From positions 300,189 through 364,188 of the forward strand of contig NZ_SLUN01000001.1 in assembly GCF_004340685.1 (NCBI RefSeq): 64,000 nt of DNA, read 5' to 3'. The notes beneath the pieces are model-generated. The model was given only the letters and a program-made list of their open reading frames with translations, made no database searches and was not told where the DNA came from. Positions 44,688-52,464 of the stretch are shown here, piece after piece; position 1 is the stretch's first letter, and every line of letters starts with the position of its first letter. Source of the stretch: Hydrogenispora ethanolica. Its GTDB lineage: Bacteria > Bacillota > UBA4882 > UBA8346. The position numbers and the translations under genes were made by a program.

Positions 44688-45389
44688 ATGAACAAGATCT
44701 CTCCCTCGGTGATGTGCATCCCTCCCCTGGAGCTGAAGAGCCAATTGAAAGCGCTGGAGCGCGCGGGGGCGGATCAATTTCATATCGACGTAATGGATGG
44801 GCACTTCGTGTCCAATTTCAGCCTGAACCAGAGCATCGTCGCAGCGGTCAAGCAGGCGACCGGCCTCCCGGTGGATGTCCATCTGATGATCGAGGACCCC
44901 GACCGGTATATCCCGGAATTCGCCGCCGCCGGCGCGGATATCCTCATCCCGCACCTGGAGGCGCTGCGCCAGCCCATCCGGACCCTCAAACTGATCCGGA
45001 GCCAGGGCCGGAAGGCGGGCATCGCCCTCAATCCGGCGACGGACATCAACGCCCTTCCCTATCTCCTGGATTATCTCGACGTCATCCTGGTGATGACGGT
45101 GGAGCCCGGCTTCGCCGGACAAACGCTGATCCCCGGCGTCTTTGGGAAACTGGCCCGGCTGCGCGGGCTCCTGGCCGAGCACGGCAAGGCGCCGGACATC
45201 ATGGTCGACGGGCAGATCATGGAGACCACCGCCCCCCGGCTGGTGGCGGCCGGCGCCAATGTGCTGGTCCTCGGCTCCTCCGGCCTCTTCAATCACCCGC
45301 CCGCCGAATTCCCGGACGTAGTCGCCGCCTTTCGAACCCTCGGCGCTGCGGCGGGGGCGGCCGGCGGCGGAAAGGGGGGCAGGGCATGA
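44688..45389 (+). CDS. Ribulose-phosphate 3-epimerase family protein
   Basis: A 233-residue TIM-barrel epimerase. It has the opening ISPSVMCIPP, HIDVMDGHFVSNFSLN, VDVHLMIEDPDRYI, LVMTVEPGFAGQ and DIMVDGQI, which carry the metal and catalytic residues. In a transporter/kinase locus it may be an allulose-6-phosphate 3-epimerase-like enzyme rather than housekeeping Rpe. A small-residue, Gly/Ala-rich tail (AAAGAAGGGKGG) is unusual. It overlaps the PHP gene by ATGA. Confidence 0.88.
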   Translation: MNKISPSVMCIPPLELKSQLKALERAGADQFHIDVMDGHFVSNFSLNQSIVAAVKQATGLPVDVHLMIEDPDRYIPEFAAAGADILIPHLEALRQPIRTLKLIRSQGRKAGIALNPATDINALPYLLDYLDVILVMTVEPGFAGQTLIPGVFGKLARLRGLLAEHGKAPDIMVDGQIMETTAPRLVAAGANVLVLGSSGLFNHPPAEFPDVVAAFRTLGAAAGAAGGGKGGRA

Positions 45390-46210
45390 CCGGCGATCTG
45401 CATTGCCACAGCCTCTGTTCGGACGGCAGCCTGAGCGTGGCCGATATTCTGGCCTACGCCCAACGGATCGGCCTGGATTATGTGGCGATCACCGACCACG
45501 ATACGCTGGCCGGAGTCGAGCGCGCCCGGGTCATCGGGCAGGCGCTGGGCGTCGGGGTCATTCCGGGGGTGGAGATCTCCTGCCGCGACGACCAGCGCGA
45601 TCGCCCCGTGCATATGCTCTGCTATTTTCCGCGGGACCCCGTCACGCTGCAAGCCTTTTTGGACCGGACGCTCCGCTCGCGGGCAGCCACCAAGCGGCAG
45701 ATGATCGCGAAGATCATGGCGCGCTATCCGGTGACGCTGGAGCATATCGAGCGCTACAGCAGCCAGAGCCAGTCGATCTACGAGTCCCACATCATGCAGG
45801 CCCTGGCCGATCTGGGGTATACCAACGTGGCCATCGGCCCGCTCATGGAGGAGCTGATCTCCAGCCGCGGCAGCTGCTATGTGCCGAACCGCTACCCCGA
45901 CGTCCGGGAAGTGGCGCGCCTCATCCGGCAAGTGGGCGGCATCGCGGTGATGGCCCACCCCGGCCAGTTCGACTCGGCCGATCTGCTGGAGGAGCTGGCC
46001 GCCGCCAAGATGGTCCGGGGCGTCGAATACAACCATCCCCGCAACGATGCGGCCACCCGCGCCAGGATCGGCGCCATCGCCGAGCGCTACCGCCTCATCG
46101 CCACCGGCGGCAGCGATTTCCACGGTCCGTACGCCAAGGTCCCTCATCCGCTGGGCTCTTTCACCTGTTCGGGCCCTGCTATTGCCGGCCTGATCGCGCT
46201 TTCCCGGTAA
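45386..46210 (+). CDS. PHP-domain phosphoesterase
   Basis: A 274-residue PHP phosphatase. Metal ligands are visible in DLHCHSLCSDGS (His6, His8, Asp13), AITDHDTLAG, IPGVEISC, VMAHPGQFDS and TGGSDFHGP. Relatives hydrolyse nucleoside 3',5'-bisphosphates, histidinol phosphate or 5'-phosphorylated RNA. Translational coupling to the epimerase suggests a sugar phosphate or a by-product of this pathway as substrate. Confidence 0.88.
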   Translation: MTGDLHCHSLCSDGSLSVADILAYAQRIGLDYVAITDHDTLAGVERARVIGQALGVGVIPGVEISCRDDQRDRPVHMLCYFPRDPVTLQAFLDRTLRSRAATKRQMIAKIMARYPVTLEHIERYSSQSQSIYESHIMQALADLGYTNVAIGPLMEELISSRGSCYVPNRYPDVREVARLIRQVGGIAVMAHPGQFDSADLLEELAAAKMVRGVEYNHPRNDAATRARIGAIAERYRLIATGGSDFHGPYAKVPHPLGSFTCSGPAIAGLIALSR

Positions 46211-46313
46211 GCCGCCGCCGGGTTTTATTTTTTGCGGATTCCCGATTCAAAACCCTTATTTCTACTTTTTTCTTCAAAATTTTCATAACTATTGAAGAAA
46301 TACTCATTTTTAA

Positions 46314-46628
46314 AGCTGGAATTTGCAATATCGGAGTTGATAATTCAATTATCAACTCCGATATTGCAATTTACCGGAGCAAAAATGCAATTCTCAGGAC
46401 CGGAAATGCAATTTCCCGGCGCGATTTTGCAATTCACCGGGGCGAAAAAACGCTTCTCGGAATGGAAATTGCCATTCTCAGGAGCGGAATTCCAATTTTC
46501 GAGATGGCGATTGCGATTTTCCGAGCCGAAAGTGCGATTCTCGGGATGGAAAATGCCTTTCTCCGGCCGGATATAGCACTTCCGGAGGCAGGATTGCCAT
46601 TCCGGGGGCCGGATGGCAATCGGAGAAG
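46314..46628 (+). repeat. 21-nt tandem array, class A (locus A4)
   Basis: About fifteen 21-nt units in strict phase. Typical cores are GGAAATGCAATTTCC, GGAATTCCAATTTTC and GATTTTGCAATTCACC. The plus strand reads as a heptapeptide repeat of the xxMQFSG kind (PEMQFPG, WKLPFSG). Units 1-3 together form the long perfect palindrome listed separately. It fills most of the 487-bp gap between the PHP and NTF2-like genes. Confidence 0.85.
46324..46368. repeat. Perfect 22-bp inverted repeat with 1-nt centre
   Basis: Left arm begins TGCAATATCGGAGTTG and ends GATAATT at 46345; the right arm 46347-46368 is its exact complement, around a single C. It arises inside the class A array, across units 1-3, and could extrude as a cruciform or form a 22-bp RNA stem. 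No T tract follows, so it is not a standard terminator. Confidence 0.85.
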
Positions 46629-46697
46629 CGGGGCTTTACATGCGAACGTTTGTTTGGTATCATTGGAAACATCAGCCATCGGGAGGAATGAGAACTC

Positions 46698-47084
46698 ATG
46701 AACCATTCGAACGAGACCCGGGTCCGGGAATTCTGGCGGTGCTTCGACGCGGCCGACTTCGCGGCGGTCCGGGAGCTGATGAAGCCGGACGCGGTCATCC
46801 GTTGGCCCAACACCCGGGAACGCTTCCACGGCAGCGAATCCTTCATCCAAATGAATCAAAGTTATCCGGGGCGCTGGCGCATCCGGCTGGAGCAGCTGTG
46901 GTCCGTGGCCGACCAGGTGATCAGCGTGGCCGAGGTGGCCGCCGCGGACGGCTCGGCCTCCTTCTACGCCACTTCGTTTTTCCGTTTCGAAGACGGCCTC
47001 ATCCGCGAGCTGACCGAGTATTATTCGGAGAATGCCGCGCCGCCCCCATGGCGGATCGCGGGAGGGTTCGCGGAGCGCTATTGA
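46698..47084 (+). CDS. SnoaL/NTF2-like protein
   Basis: A 128-residue cone-fold protein: REFWRCFDAADFAAVRELMKPDAVIRWPNTRERFHGSESF and a C-terminal FRFEDGLIRELTEYYSE are typical of SnoaL-like proteins. These range from small isomerases to proteins with no known activity; no function can be assigned. GGGAGGAA lies about 10 nt before the ATG. Confidence 0.8.
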   Translation: MNHSNETRVREFWRCFDAADFAAVRELMKPDAVIRWPNTRERFHGSESFIQMNQSYPGRWRIRLEQLWSVADQVISVAEVAAADGSASFYATSFFRFEDGLIRELTEYYSENAAPPPWRIAGGFAERY

Positions 47085-47140
47085 GCCCTGCGGCCGCTCA
47101 TCGCTCGCCTGGCCTCCGCCGCAATTAGCACGGAATCGGC

Positions 47141-47171
47141 TTGACAATGCGCCCCCGGAATGATATATAAT
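47141..47171 (+). promoter_or_regulatory. Promoter of the MFS transporter gene
   Basis: Consensus TTGACA (47141-47146) is followed by TATATA after 17 nt and TATAAT after 19 nt (47166-47171). A leader of about 120 nt precedes the gene. Confidence 0.75.
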
Positions 47172-47298
47172 AAACTGTTGTTTCCATGGAAAATATTAGC
47201 GGAAAATCCCCGGTGGTTTCAGGCCATTACGCCCAGGCCGCCAGGCGCTCCGGGACGGAGTCCCCAATCTACATCATTGAAAGGCGGTTTGACCGGCG

Positions 47299-48519
47299 AT
47301 GGCGACACTTTTCCTGATTGTGATCTACTTGTCTTTTATCAGCCTGGGATTGCCCGATTCGTTGCTGGGAGTGGCCTGGCCGGTGATGCGGCATGAATGC
47401 GGGGCGTCGCTCGAGGCCGCCGGGCTGCTCTCGATGATCATCGCCGGCGGGACCATCGTCTCCAGCCTGGCCAGCGGCAGGATGCTGCAATGGCTGGGCA
47501 CCGGCAAGGTCACCCTGATCAGTTGTCTGATGACCGCCGGCGCGCTGTTCGGGTTCTCGCTGGCGTCCTGCTTTATGTGGCTGATCGTCTTGGCGGTGCC
47601 GCTCGGCCTGGGGGCGGGCTCGGTGGACGCCGGCCTGAACAGTTACGTGGCGGCGCACTACAAGGCCCATCACATGAGCTGGCTCCATTGCTTCTGGGGG
47701 GTGGGCGCGACGCTCGGCCCGGTCATCATGGCCCATTTCATCGCCGGCCGGGGTTCCTGGCATCAAGGCTACCTGGTGGTGGCGGCGATCCAGTTCGGCC
47801 TGGTCTGGGTGCTCTTTTTCACCCTGCCGCTCTGGGACCGGGTGGCCAGGGAGATTCACGACGGCTCCGCCGCGGCCGCGGCGGAAGACTCAGCGGGGGT
47901 TCCGGCCGAAGCGGCCGGGACCCCCGTCAAACCGCTGCGGATCCAAGGGGTCAAGCTGGCCCTGGTCTCTTTCCTCTTTTATTGCGGCGCCGAAGCCACC
48001 GTGGGCCTCTGGGGCAGCAGCTTCCTGGTGAATGTGAAGCAACTGCCCGCGGCGACGGCGGCGCAATGGGTCTCGATCTATTACGCCGGAATTACGATCG
48101 GCAGGTTGATCGCCGGCTTTATTACCTTGAAGGTCAACAACCGCACCCTGATCCGCCTGGGGCAGCTGGTCTCCCTGGCAGGAGCGGCGCTGCTCCTGCT
48201 GCCGCTGCCGGCCCTGGCCTCGCTGGCCGGCCTGCTGCTGGTCGGGCTGGGGTTCGCCCCCATTTATCCGTGCATGTTGCATGAGACGCCCAGCCGCTTC
48301 GGGAAAGAGCATTCCCAGACGATCATCGGCTATCAAATGGCGCTCGCCTATACCGGCACGACCTTTCTCCCGCCGCTGCTGGGCCTGATCGCCTCGCGCG
48401 CCACCATCGCCATCTTCCCGTTTTTGGTGGCGTTTTACATCGTGGCCATGCTGATCGGCTCGGAAAGGATCAATCGCTTTCTAAAGCAACGGGTCCGGGC
48501 CCTCCCCAGCCTGCCGTGA
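47299..48519 (+). CDS. Major facilitator superfamily transporter
   Basis: A 406-residue transporter with about twelve membrane segments. It opens with LFLIVIYLSFISLGLPDSLLGVAWP, and has a central loop of about 45 residues rich in Ala, Glu and Pro. The GLPDSLLG and HCFWGVGATLGPVI segments resemble the sugar:proton symporter group (FucP/GlcP-like), but the substrate is not certain. Its 3' end overlaps the convergent MerR gene by 39 bp, so mRNAs of the two would be antisense to each other there. Confidence 0.88.
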   Translation: MATLFLIVIYLSFISLGLPDSLLGVAWPVMRHECGASLEAAGLLSMIIAGGTIVSSLASGRMLQWLGTGKVTLISCLMTAGALFGFSLASCFMWLIVLAVPLGLGAGSVDAGLNSYVAAHYKAHHMSWLHCFWGVGATLGPVIMAHFIAGRGSWHQGYLVVAAIQFGLVWVLFFTLPLWDRVAREIHDGSAAAAAEDSAGVPAEAAGTPVKPLRIQGVKLALVSFLFYCGAEATVGLWGSSFLVNVKQLPAATAAQWVSIYYAGITIGRLIAGFITLKVNNRTLIRLGQLVSLAGAALLLLPLPALASLAGLLLVGLGFAPIYPCMLHETPSRFGKEHSQTIIGYQMALAYTGTTFLPPLLGLIASRATIAIFPFLVAFYIVAMLIGSERINRFLKQRVRALPSLP

Positions 48520-49077
48520 ATGACCCTGCGGGGCCGGCGCCTGGGCCCGCAATTCTTGGCGCAGCTCGCGGATATCCGCCGCGCTGAATCCCGCCGCCTC
48601 TAAAAACCGGGCGTGCAGTTCCGGCGAATGCGCTTCGAAGCTTTGGTGCCAGGCGTCATAATCCGCGGCGGCGATCCCGGCGTTCTCCAGGATCGCGGCG
48701 AAGCTTTGGGGATCGGAGCGGCGGAGGGTTTGGAGCAGTTCCCGGGCCCGGATCAACCGGATCAGGATCTCCTGCTGTTTTTTGAGCCCGGCGATCTCCC
48801 CGTTAATCTCTCCCAACCGTTTGAGCAACAGCGCTACCACCCGGTCCTCCCCCGCCTCCCCATCGAGCAGCCGCCGGATCTCGGCCAGCGAAAGACCGGT
48901 CTTGCGGTAATCCAGGATCTTGCCCAGCCGTTCGACGTCCTGTTCCGAGTACATCCGGTAGCCGGCCCGGCTGACCGCCGCCGGCCGCAGGAGTCCCAGC
49001 GAATCATAGTACAGCAGCGCCGTCCGGGAGATTTTCATTTGCTTTGCCAACCGGCCGATGGAGATCATTGGAAACAC
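48481..49077 (-). CDS. MerR-family transcriptional regulator
   Basis: A 198-residue regulator. The winged helix is clear (ISIGRLAKQMKISRTALLYYDSLGLLRPAAVSRAGYRMYSEQDVERLGKI), followed by a dimerisation coiled coil and an ~80-residue C-terminal domain like that of TipA-type effector-binding regulators. No metal-binding cysteines are seen. The GTG at 49077 has AGGA 6 nt upstream; the ATG at 49068 is the alternative. Confidence 0.88.
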   Translation of the reverse strand: MFPMISIGRLAKQMKISRTALLYYDSLGLLRPAAVSRAGYRMYSEQDVERLGKILDYRKTGLSLAEIRRLLDGEAGEDRVVALLLKRLGEINGEIAGLKKQQEILIRLIRARELLQTLRRSDPQSFAAILENAGIAAADYDAWHQSFEAHSPELHARFLEAAGFSAADIRELRQELRAQAPAPQGHSRQAGEGPDPLL

Positions 49078-49217
49078 CCGCTATCCTATCTTTATCAAAC
49101 CCGGCCTTCCTTTCAGGGTCCGGTGACCGGAAAGGACCGGTCGCTTTGATTCTATCACGATCCGGGGGACTTTGGGGACGCCTTTTTTTGCGCCGGTTCC
49201 CCGCTGCCCGCCGGAAT

Positions 49218-51086
49218 CTACTCCGCCGGCGCCATCACCGGGCGCATGCGGCCGGCGTAGCGCTCGATCCCGCGCCGGATCGCGGCGGCGCAGGCCGCGC
49301 GGAAGGCATCGTTCCGGAGATAAGCCTCTTCGACGGGATGGATCAGATAGGCCGACTCGGTGAGCACCGCGGGCATCTGCGGGCCGCGGGTGACCGCCAG
49401 ATTGTCGTAGTACAGGCCGTCGTCCCGCAAGCCGAAGGCGGCGCCGGGACCGAAGGTCTCGCCGTAGCTCCGGTGAATCTCCCCGGCCAGCGCCTGGCTC
49501 ATGGGGGTGAAATAGTATACCCCGTAGCCGTGCTTGAGGAGCGGGTTCCCGCCGTAGCCCAGCGAGTTGTTGTGGATGCTCACCAGGATGTCGGCCTGTT
49601 TTTGCCAGGCGATCCGGGGCCGTTCGTTCAAGGGGACGCCCTCATCGCCCCGGCGGATCATGATGACTTTGGCGCCCTCGGCCTCCAGCTGCTTTTGCAA
49701 TTGGAGGGCGATGGCCAGGTTGGCGTCTTTTTCGAGATAACCGGTGACGCCGACGGCTCCGGTGTCGGGGGAATGGCCGGCATCCACGGCCACGGCCAGC
49801 CCCGCCAGGGGCGACGCGCCGGCGGGCAGCGGCGGCGGCAGCCGCAGTTCCACCACCAACGCATTGCCTTCGTAGCGGACGTCGTAACCCCACCAACTCC
49901 TGGGAACGGTGGCGATCCGCAGCCGGTAGGTCTCCTCGTCGTCCTGGAACCATTGCACCCGCCGGATCGGGCCGGTTGCGGCATAGGCGATCAGATCGGT
50001 ATTGGAGGTAGCGCCGAAGAGCGAGAGATCGAGATACCGTCCGCCGGGATCGGGCGCGACCAGGAACGGGATCTTCCGCCCCAGCGGCAGGCGGATCCGG
50101 GCCGAACGGCCGTCCACGGCGCTGATGGCGACGCTCCCCGCGACCACCCGGGCCGGAGGAGTCCCCGAGGGGAGCAGCTTGATCTGGCCGGCGCTGACCC
50201 AGACGTTGCGGGTCCGGTTCAGCCGGACCCGGTATTCATCGCCGTTCCTGCCGGTGAGCTGAAGGAGCGTCCCGGGCGGCGGAAACATCAGATAACCGGC
50301 CCTGTCGTAGGCGGAGACGGCGGGGCCGGCCCGCAGGACCGCGTCCGGGGAGACCGTTTCGGCCAGGACCGGGAGATCGCCCGGGAACAGCGACAGGGCG
50401 CCCTTGGCCTCGGCCGACCGCCGCTTGTGCCGGTCATCGGCCAGCGTGACCTTGATCCGCGACTGCTTCAGCCGGTCCTTGGCGCCGACCCGGTAGACTC
50501 CCTGATAGATCCCGGGCGTCTCCGCGGACTCGATCATGGGCCAGCGTTTGCGGACTCTGCTCACGGTGAAATAGGCTTTCATGCCGGGGCTGCCCTTGGC
50601 GGTCACTGTCACCGCGTCGCCGGGGAGCAACTCCTGGTCCTGGCCGGGCGTCACATACTCGACGGTCAAGGGGTGGACCGGCGCGGGCCGCGCCGGCTCG
50701 GCCACCCGGATGGTCCGGGTCAGCTCATAATGGGCGCCGCCGTATTCCAGCTCGGCGCGGATCAAGTTTGGGCCGGGAGCGAGCGGCACCATGGCCAGAA
50801 ACCCGCCTTCCGGATGGACCTCGACCGCCGCGCCGTTGATCCGGAGCTGCCCGCCCGGCGGTACCGCGCCGCAGACGAAGGTGGCAGCCAACGCCGGCAG
50901 CTGTGCGTTCTCCGCCGGCGCGACGATCCGGATCGGTTGCGCCGGCAGCGGCATCCGCTCGCCCGGCGACGTCCCCTCCGCGACAGCGGCCGGCGGCGCG
51001 GGGCTGGAAAGGAGCGCCCCGGAATCGGCGAGGACCGCTCCCATCGTCAACAGGGCTAAAAATAATGAAACAAGGATGATCTTCAT
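49218..51086 (-). CDS. N-acetylmuramoyl-L-alanine amidase with long N-terminal region
   Basis: A 622-residue secreted wall hydrolase. A signal peptide (MKIILVSLFLALLTMGAVLA) is followed by ~380 residues of Ig- or SH3-like beta-rich segments and a C-terminal Amidase_3 domain. Zinc and catalytic motifs there are VAVDAGHSPDTG, YLEKDANLAIALQLQ, ILVSIHNNSLG and LTESAYLIHP. It cleaves the bond between MurNAc and the stem peptide. GAGG is 8 nt upstream of the ATG at 51086. The N-terminal part is longer than in usual sporulation amidases and may bind wall polymers. Confidence 0.9.
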   Translation of the reverse strand: MKIILVSLFLALLTMGAVLADSGALLSSPAPPAAVAEGTSPGERMPLPAQPIRIVAPAENAQLPALAATFVCGAVPPGGQLRINGAAVEVHPEGGFLAMVPLAPGPNLIRAELEYGGAHYELTRTIRVAEPARPAPVHPLTVEYVTPGQDQELLPGDAVTVTAKGSPGMKAYFTVSRVRKRWPMIESAETPGIYQGVYRVGAKDRLKQSRIKVTLADDRHKRRSAEAKGALSLFPGDLPVLAETVSPDAVLRAGPAVSAYDRAGYLMFPPPGTLLQLTGRNGDEYRVRLNRTRNVWVSAGQIKLLPSGTPPARVVAGSVAISAVDGRSARIRLPLGRKIPFLVAPDPGGRYLDLSLFGATSNTDLIAYAATGPIRRVQWFQDDEETYRLRIATVPRSWWGYDVRYEGNALVVELRLPPPLPAGASPLAGLAVAVDAGHSPDTGAVGVTGYLEKDANLAIALQLQKQLEAEGAKVIMIRRGDEGVPLNERPRIAWQKQADILVSIHNNSLGYGGNPLLKHGYGVYYFTPMSQALAGEIHRSYGETFGPGAAFGLRDDGLYYDNLAVTRGPQMPAVLTESAYLIHPVEEAYLRNDAFRAACAAAIRRGIERYAGRMRPVMAPAE

Positions 51087-51480
51087 CGCTTCAACCTCAT
51101 CTTTTTTTGCTCGGTCGGGATCCTCGTCCCCCAGATCCCAATTCAAACCAATTACAGGGTTTTCTTCCTTCGGACTTTCCTATCTGTAACTTCCATATCC
51201 AAAACAAATCCCCTTCTGATTCCCGGAAAAGTATTTATTACCATGCCTATCCCGATTGGAAACGCTCGCCGCCGCGGCCTGTTCCGCAGGGATGATTTCC
51301 CCAGCTGGGGCTCCCGATCCTAATGAGGATGGAAATGCGCCTCTTTTTGTCAGGTTTTCCATTACAGGAAGGATTTTAATAAAATTTACAGAATTTACTA
51401 GTGGAATCGGACCGTGCGAAAACGAGCCGTAGCGCCCGACGCGGCGGCGGAGCGTCTTTCCCGGGCAGGAAGGTGACGCG
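51087..51480. other. 394-bp gap before the unknown two-gene unit
   Basis: No gene is seen. A CCCCAGCTGGGG palindrome lies at 51299-51310. The stretch from about 51345 to 51410 is AT-rich and may hold the promoter of the rightward genes, but no good -35/-10 pair could be chosen. Confidence 0.4.
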
Positions 51481-52464
51481 ATGAGCCAAGAGCTCCCCGG
51501 CGATCTTGAATTTGTCATGAATCAATTCGATCTCCTCGCTTTGAAAGAGCAAAAAAGCAAGGAGATCGACGGCCTGACCGACCAAGTATCGCAATTATTC
51601 GCCATTCGCATCCAACTCCAGGATGTGCTGGTCGCTTCCATCGCCGGCCTCCTCAGCGGCGTCACCAAGCTTTTTTGGGAGTCGAAATTCCCGAGGCTGG
51701 ATGTCCCGACCCTGGGAACGGCCTTCGCCCAGAAATTCGGCCAACTTATCCACCCCGGCCGCGCCGCCCTGGCCGTTGCGACGCCGGATGCGTACCGGAG
51801 CACTTTGGAGTTCTTCCAGTCGCTGGGGTTTCAGGTCCCCGCCGCGCTGCAACACGCGCCCGGTTTCATGGAGCTCTTTCATAACGAGATCCTGGTCGAT
51901 CTCCAAAAAATCCCGCACTGCGCCTGCATGAGCTTTATCTTGCAGGGATATACCTTCATCTTCAAAGTCATTCCCGGCAGCCCGCTGGCCGCGCCCGGCC
52001 TCCAAACCAATTTTGCGGATTTGTTTGCCGCGCATCAAAGACTCCTCAAGGAGAACGGCTTTTACGCCATGCAGATGATCGCCCAGTTTTCCGCGTATAT
52101 CACCGAAAATGCCATCACCTCGGGCGCAAACCAGGTCATGGAGCTGTTGAACTTTCATCATTCGACCATCGGCGGTTTGCTCCTTTGCACCGGCCGGCAT
52201 TTGCTGGACAACTGCCTGGAATATCAGAAGCTGATGCGCCAGATCCAAAACAAAGCGGCCGACATCCGGGAGCTGGACAGGATATGGCAGGAGAATTTCG
52301 AAACCCGGTTGCAACAGCTGAGCCGCGATCCCCGGTTTCGCTCCATCCTGAGCGAAGACTGGGCCGGCAATGACCGGAAGACGCGCGAGACGTTCCAGGA
52401 GATCCGCCGGCGGAAACTGGAATTGCAACAGGCGCTCCAAGAATTGAAGGAGGAATTGCAATGA
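51481..52464 (+). CDS. Protein of unknown function, first of a coupled pair
   Basis: A 327-residue protein that I do not recognise. It is largely helical; a hydrophobic stretch (VLVASIAGLLSGVTKLF) lies near residues 48-64 and another (CACMSFILQGYTFIFKVIPG) near 150. The C-terminal ~70 residues are a charged coiled coil (REIRR-like QEIRRRKLELQQALQELKEEL). No signal peptide or enzyme motif is seen. AGGAAGGTG precedes the ATG. It overlaps the next gene by ATGA, so the two products are probably made together and act together. Terminator and promoter gap on either side isolate the pair. Confidence 0.75.
   Translation: MSQELPGDLEFVMNQFDLLALKEQKSKEIDGLTDQVSQLFAIRIQLQDVLVASIAGLLSGVTKLFWESKFPRLDVPTLGTAFAQKFGQLIHPGRAALAVATPDAYRSTLEFFQSLGFQVPAALQHAPGFMELFHNEILVDLQKIPHCACMSFILQGYTFIFKVIPGSPLAAPGLQTNFADLFAAHQRLLKENGFYAMQMIAQFSAYITENAITSGANQVMELLNFHHSTIGGLLLCTGRHLLDNCLEYQKLMRQIQNKAADIRELDRIWQENFETRLQQLSRDPRFRSILSEDWAGNDRKTRETFQEIRRRKLELQQALQELKEELQ

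Noticed and set aside
43233..45296. 687-codon open frame on the minus strand
   Set aside because: It is antisense to the kinase and epimerase genes, has no family features and is rich in shadow-frame residues typical of high-GC DNA.
3152..46628. CRISPR arrays
   Set aside because: The 21-nt units are contiguous without unique spacers, and no cas gene is in the window.
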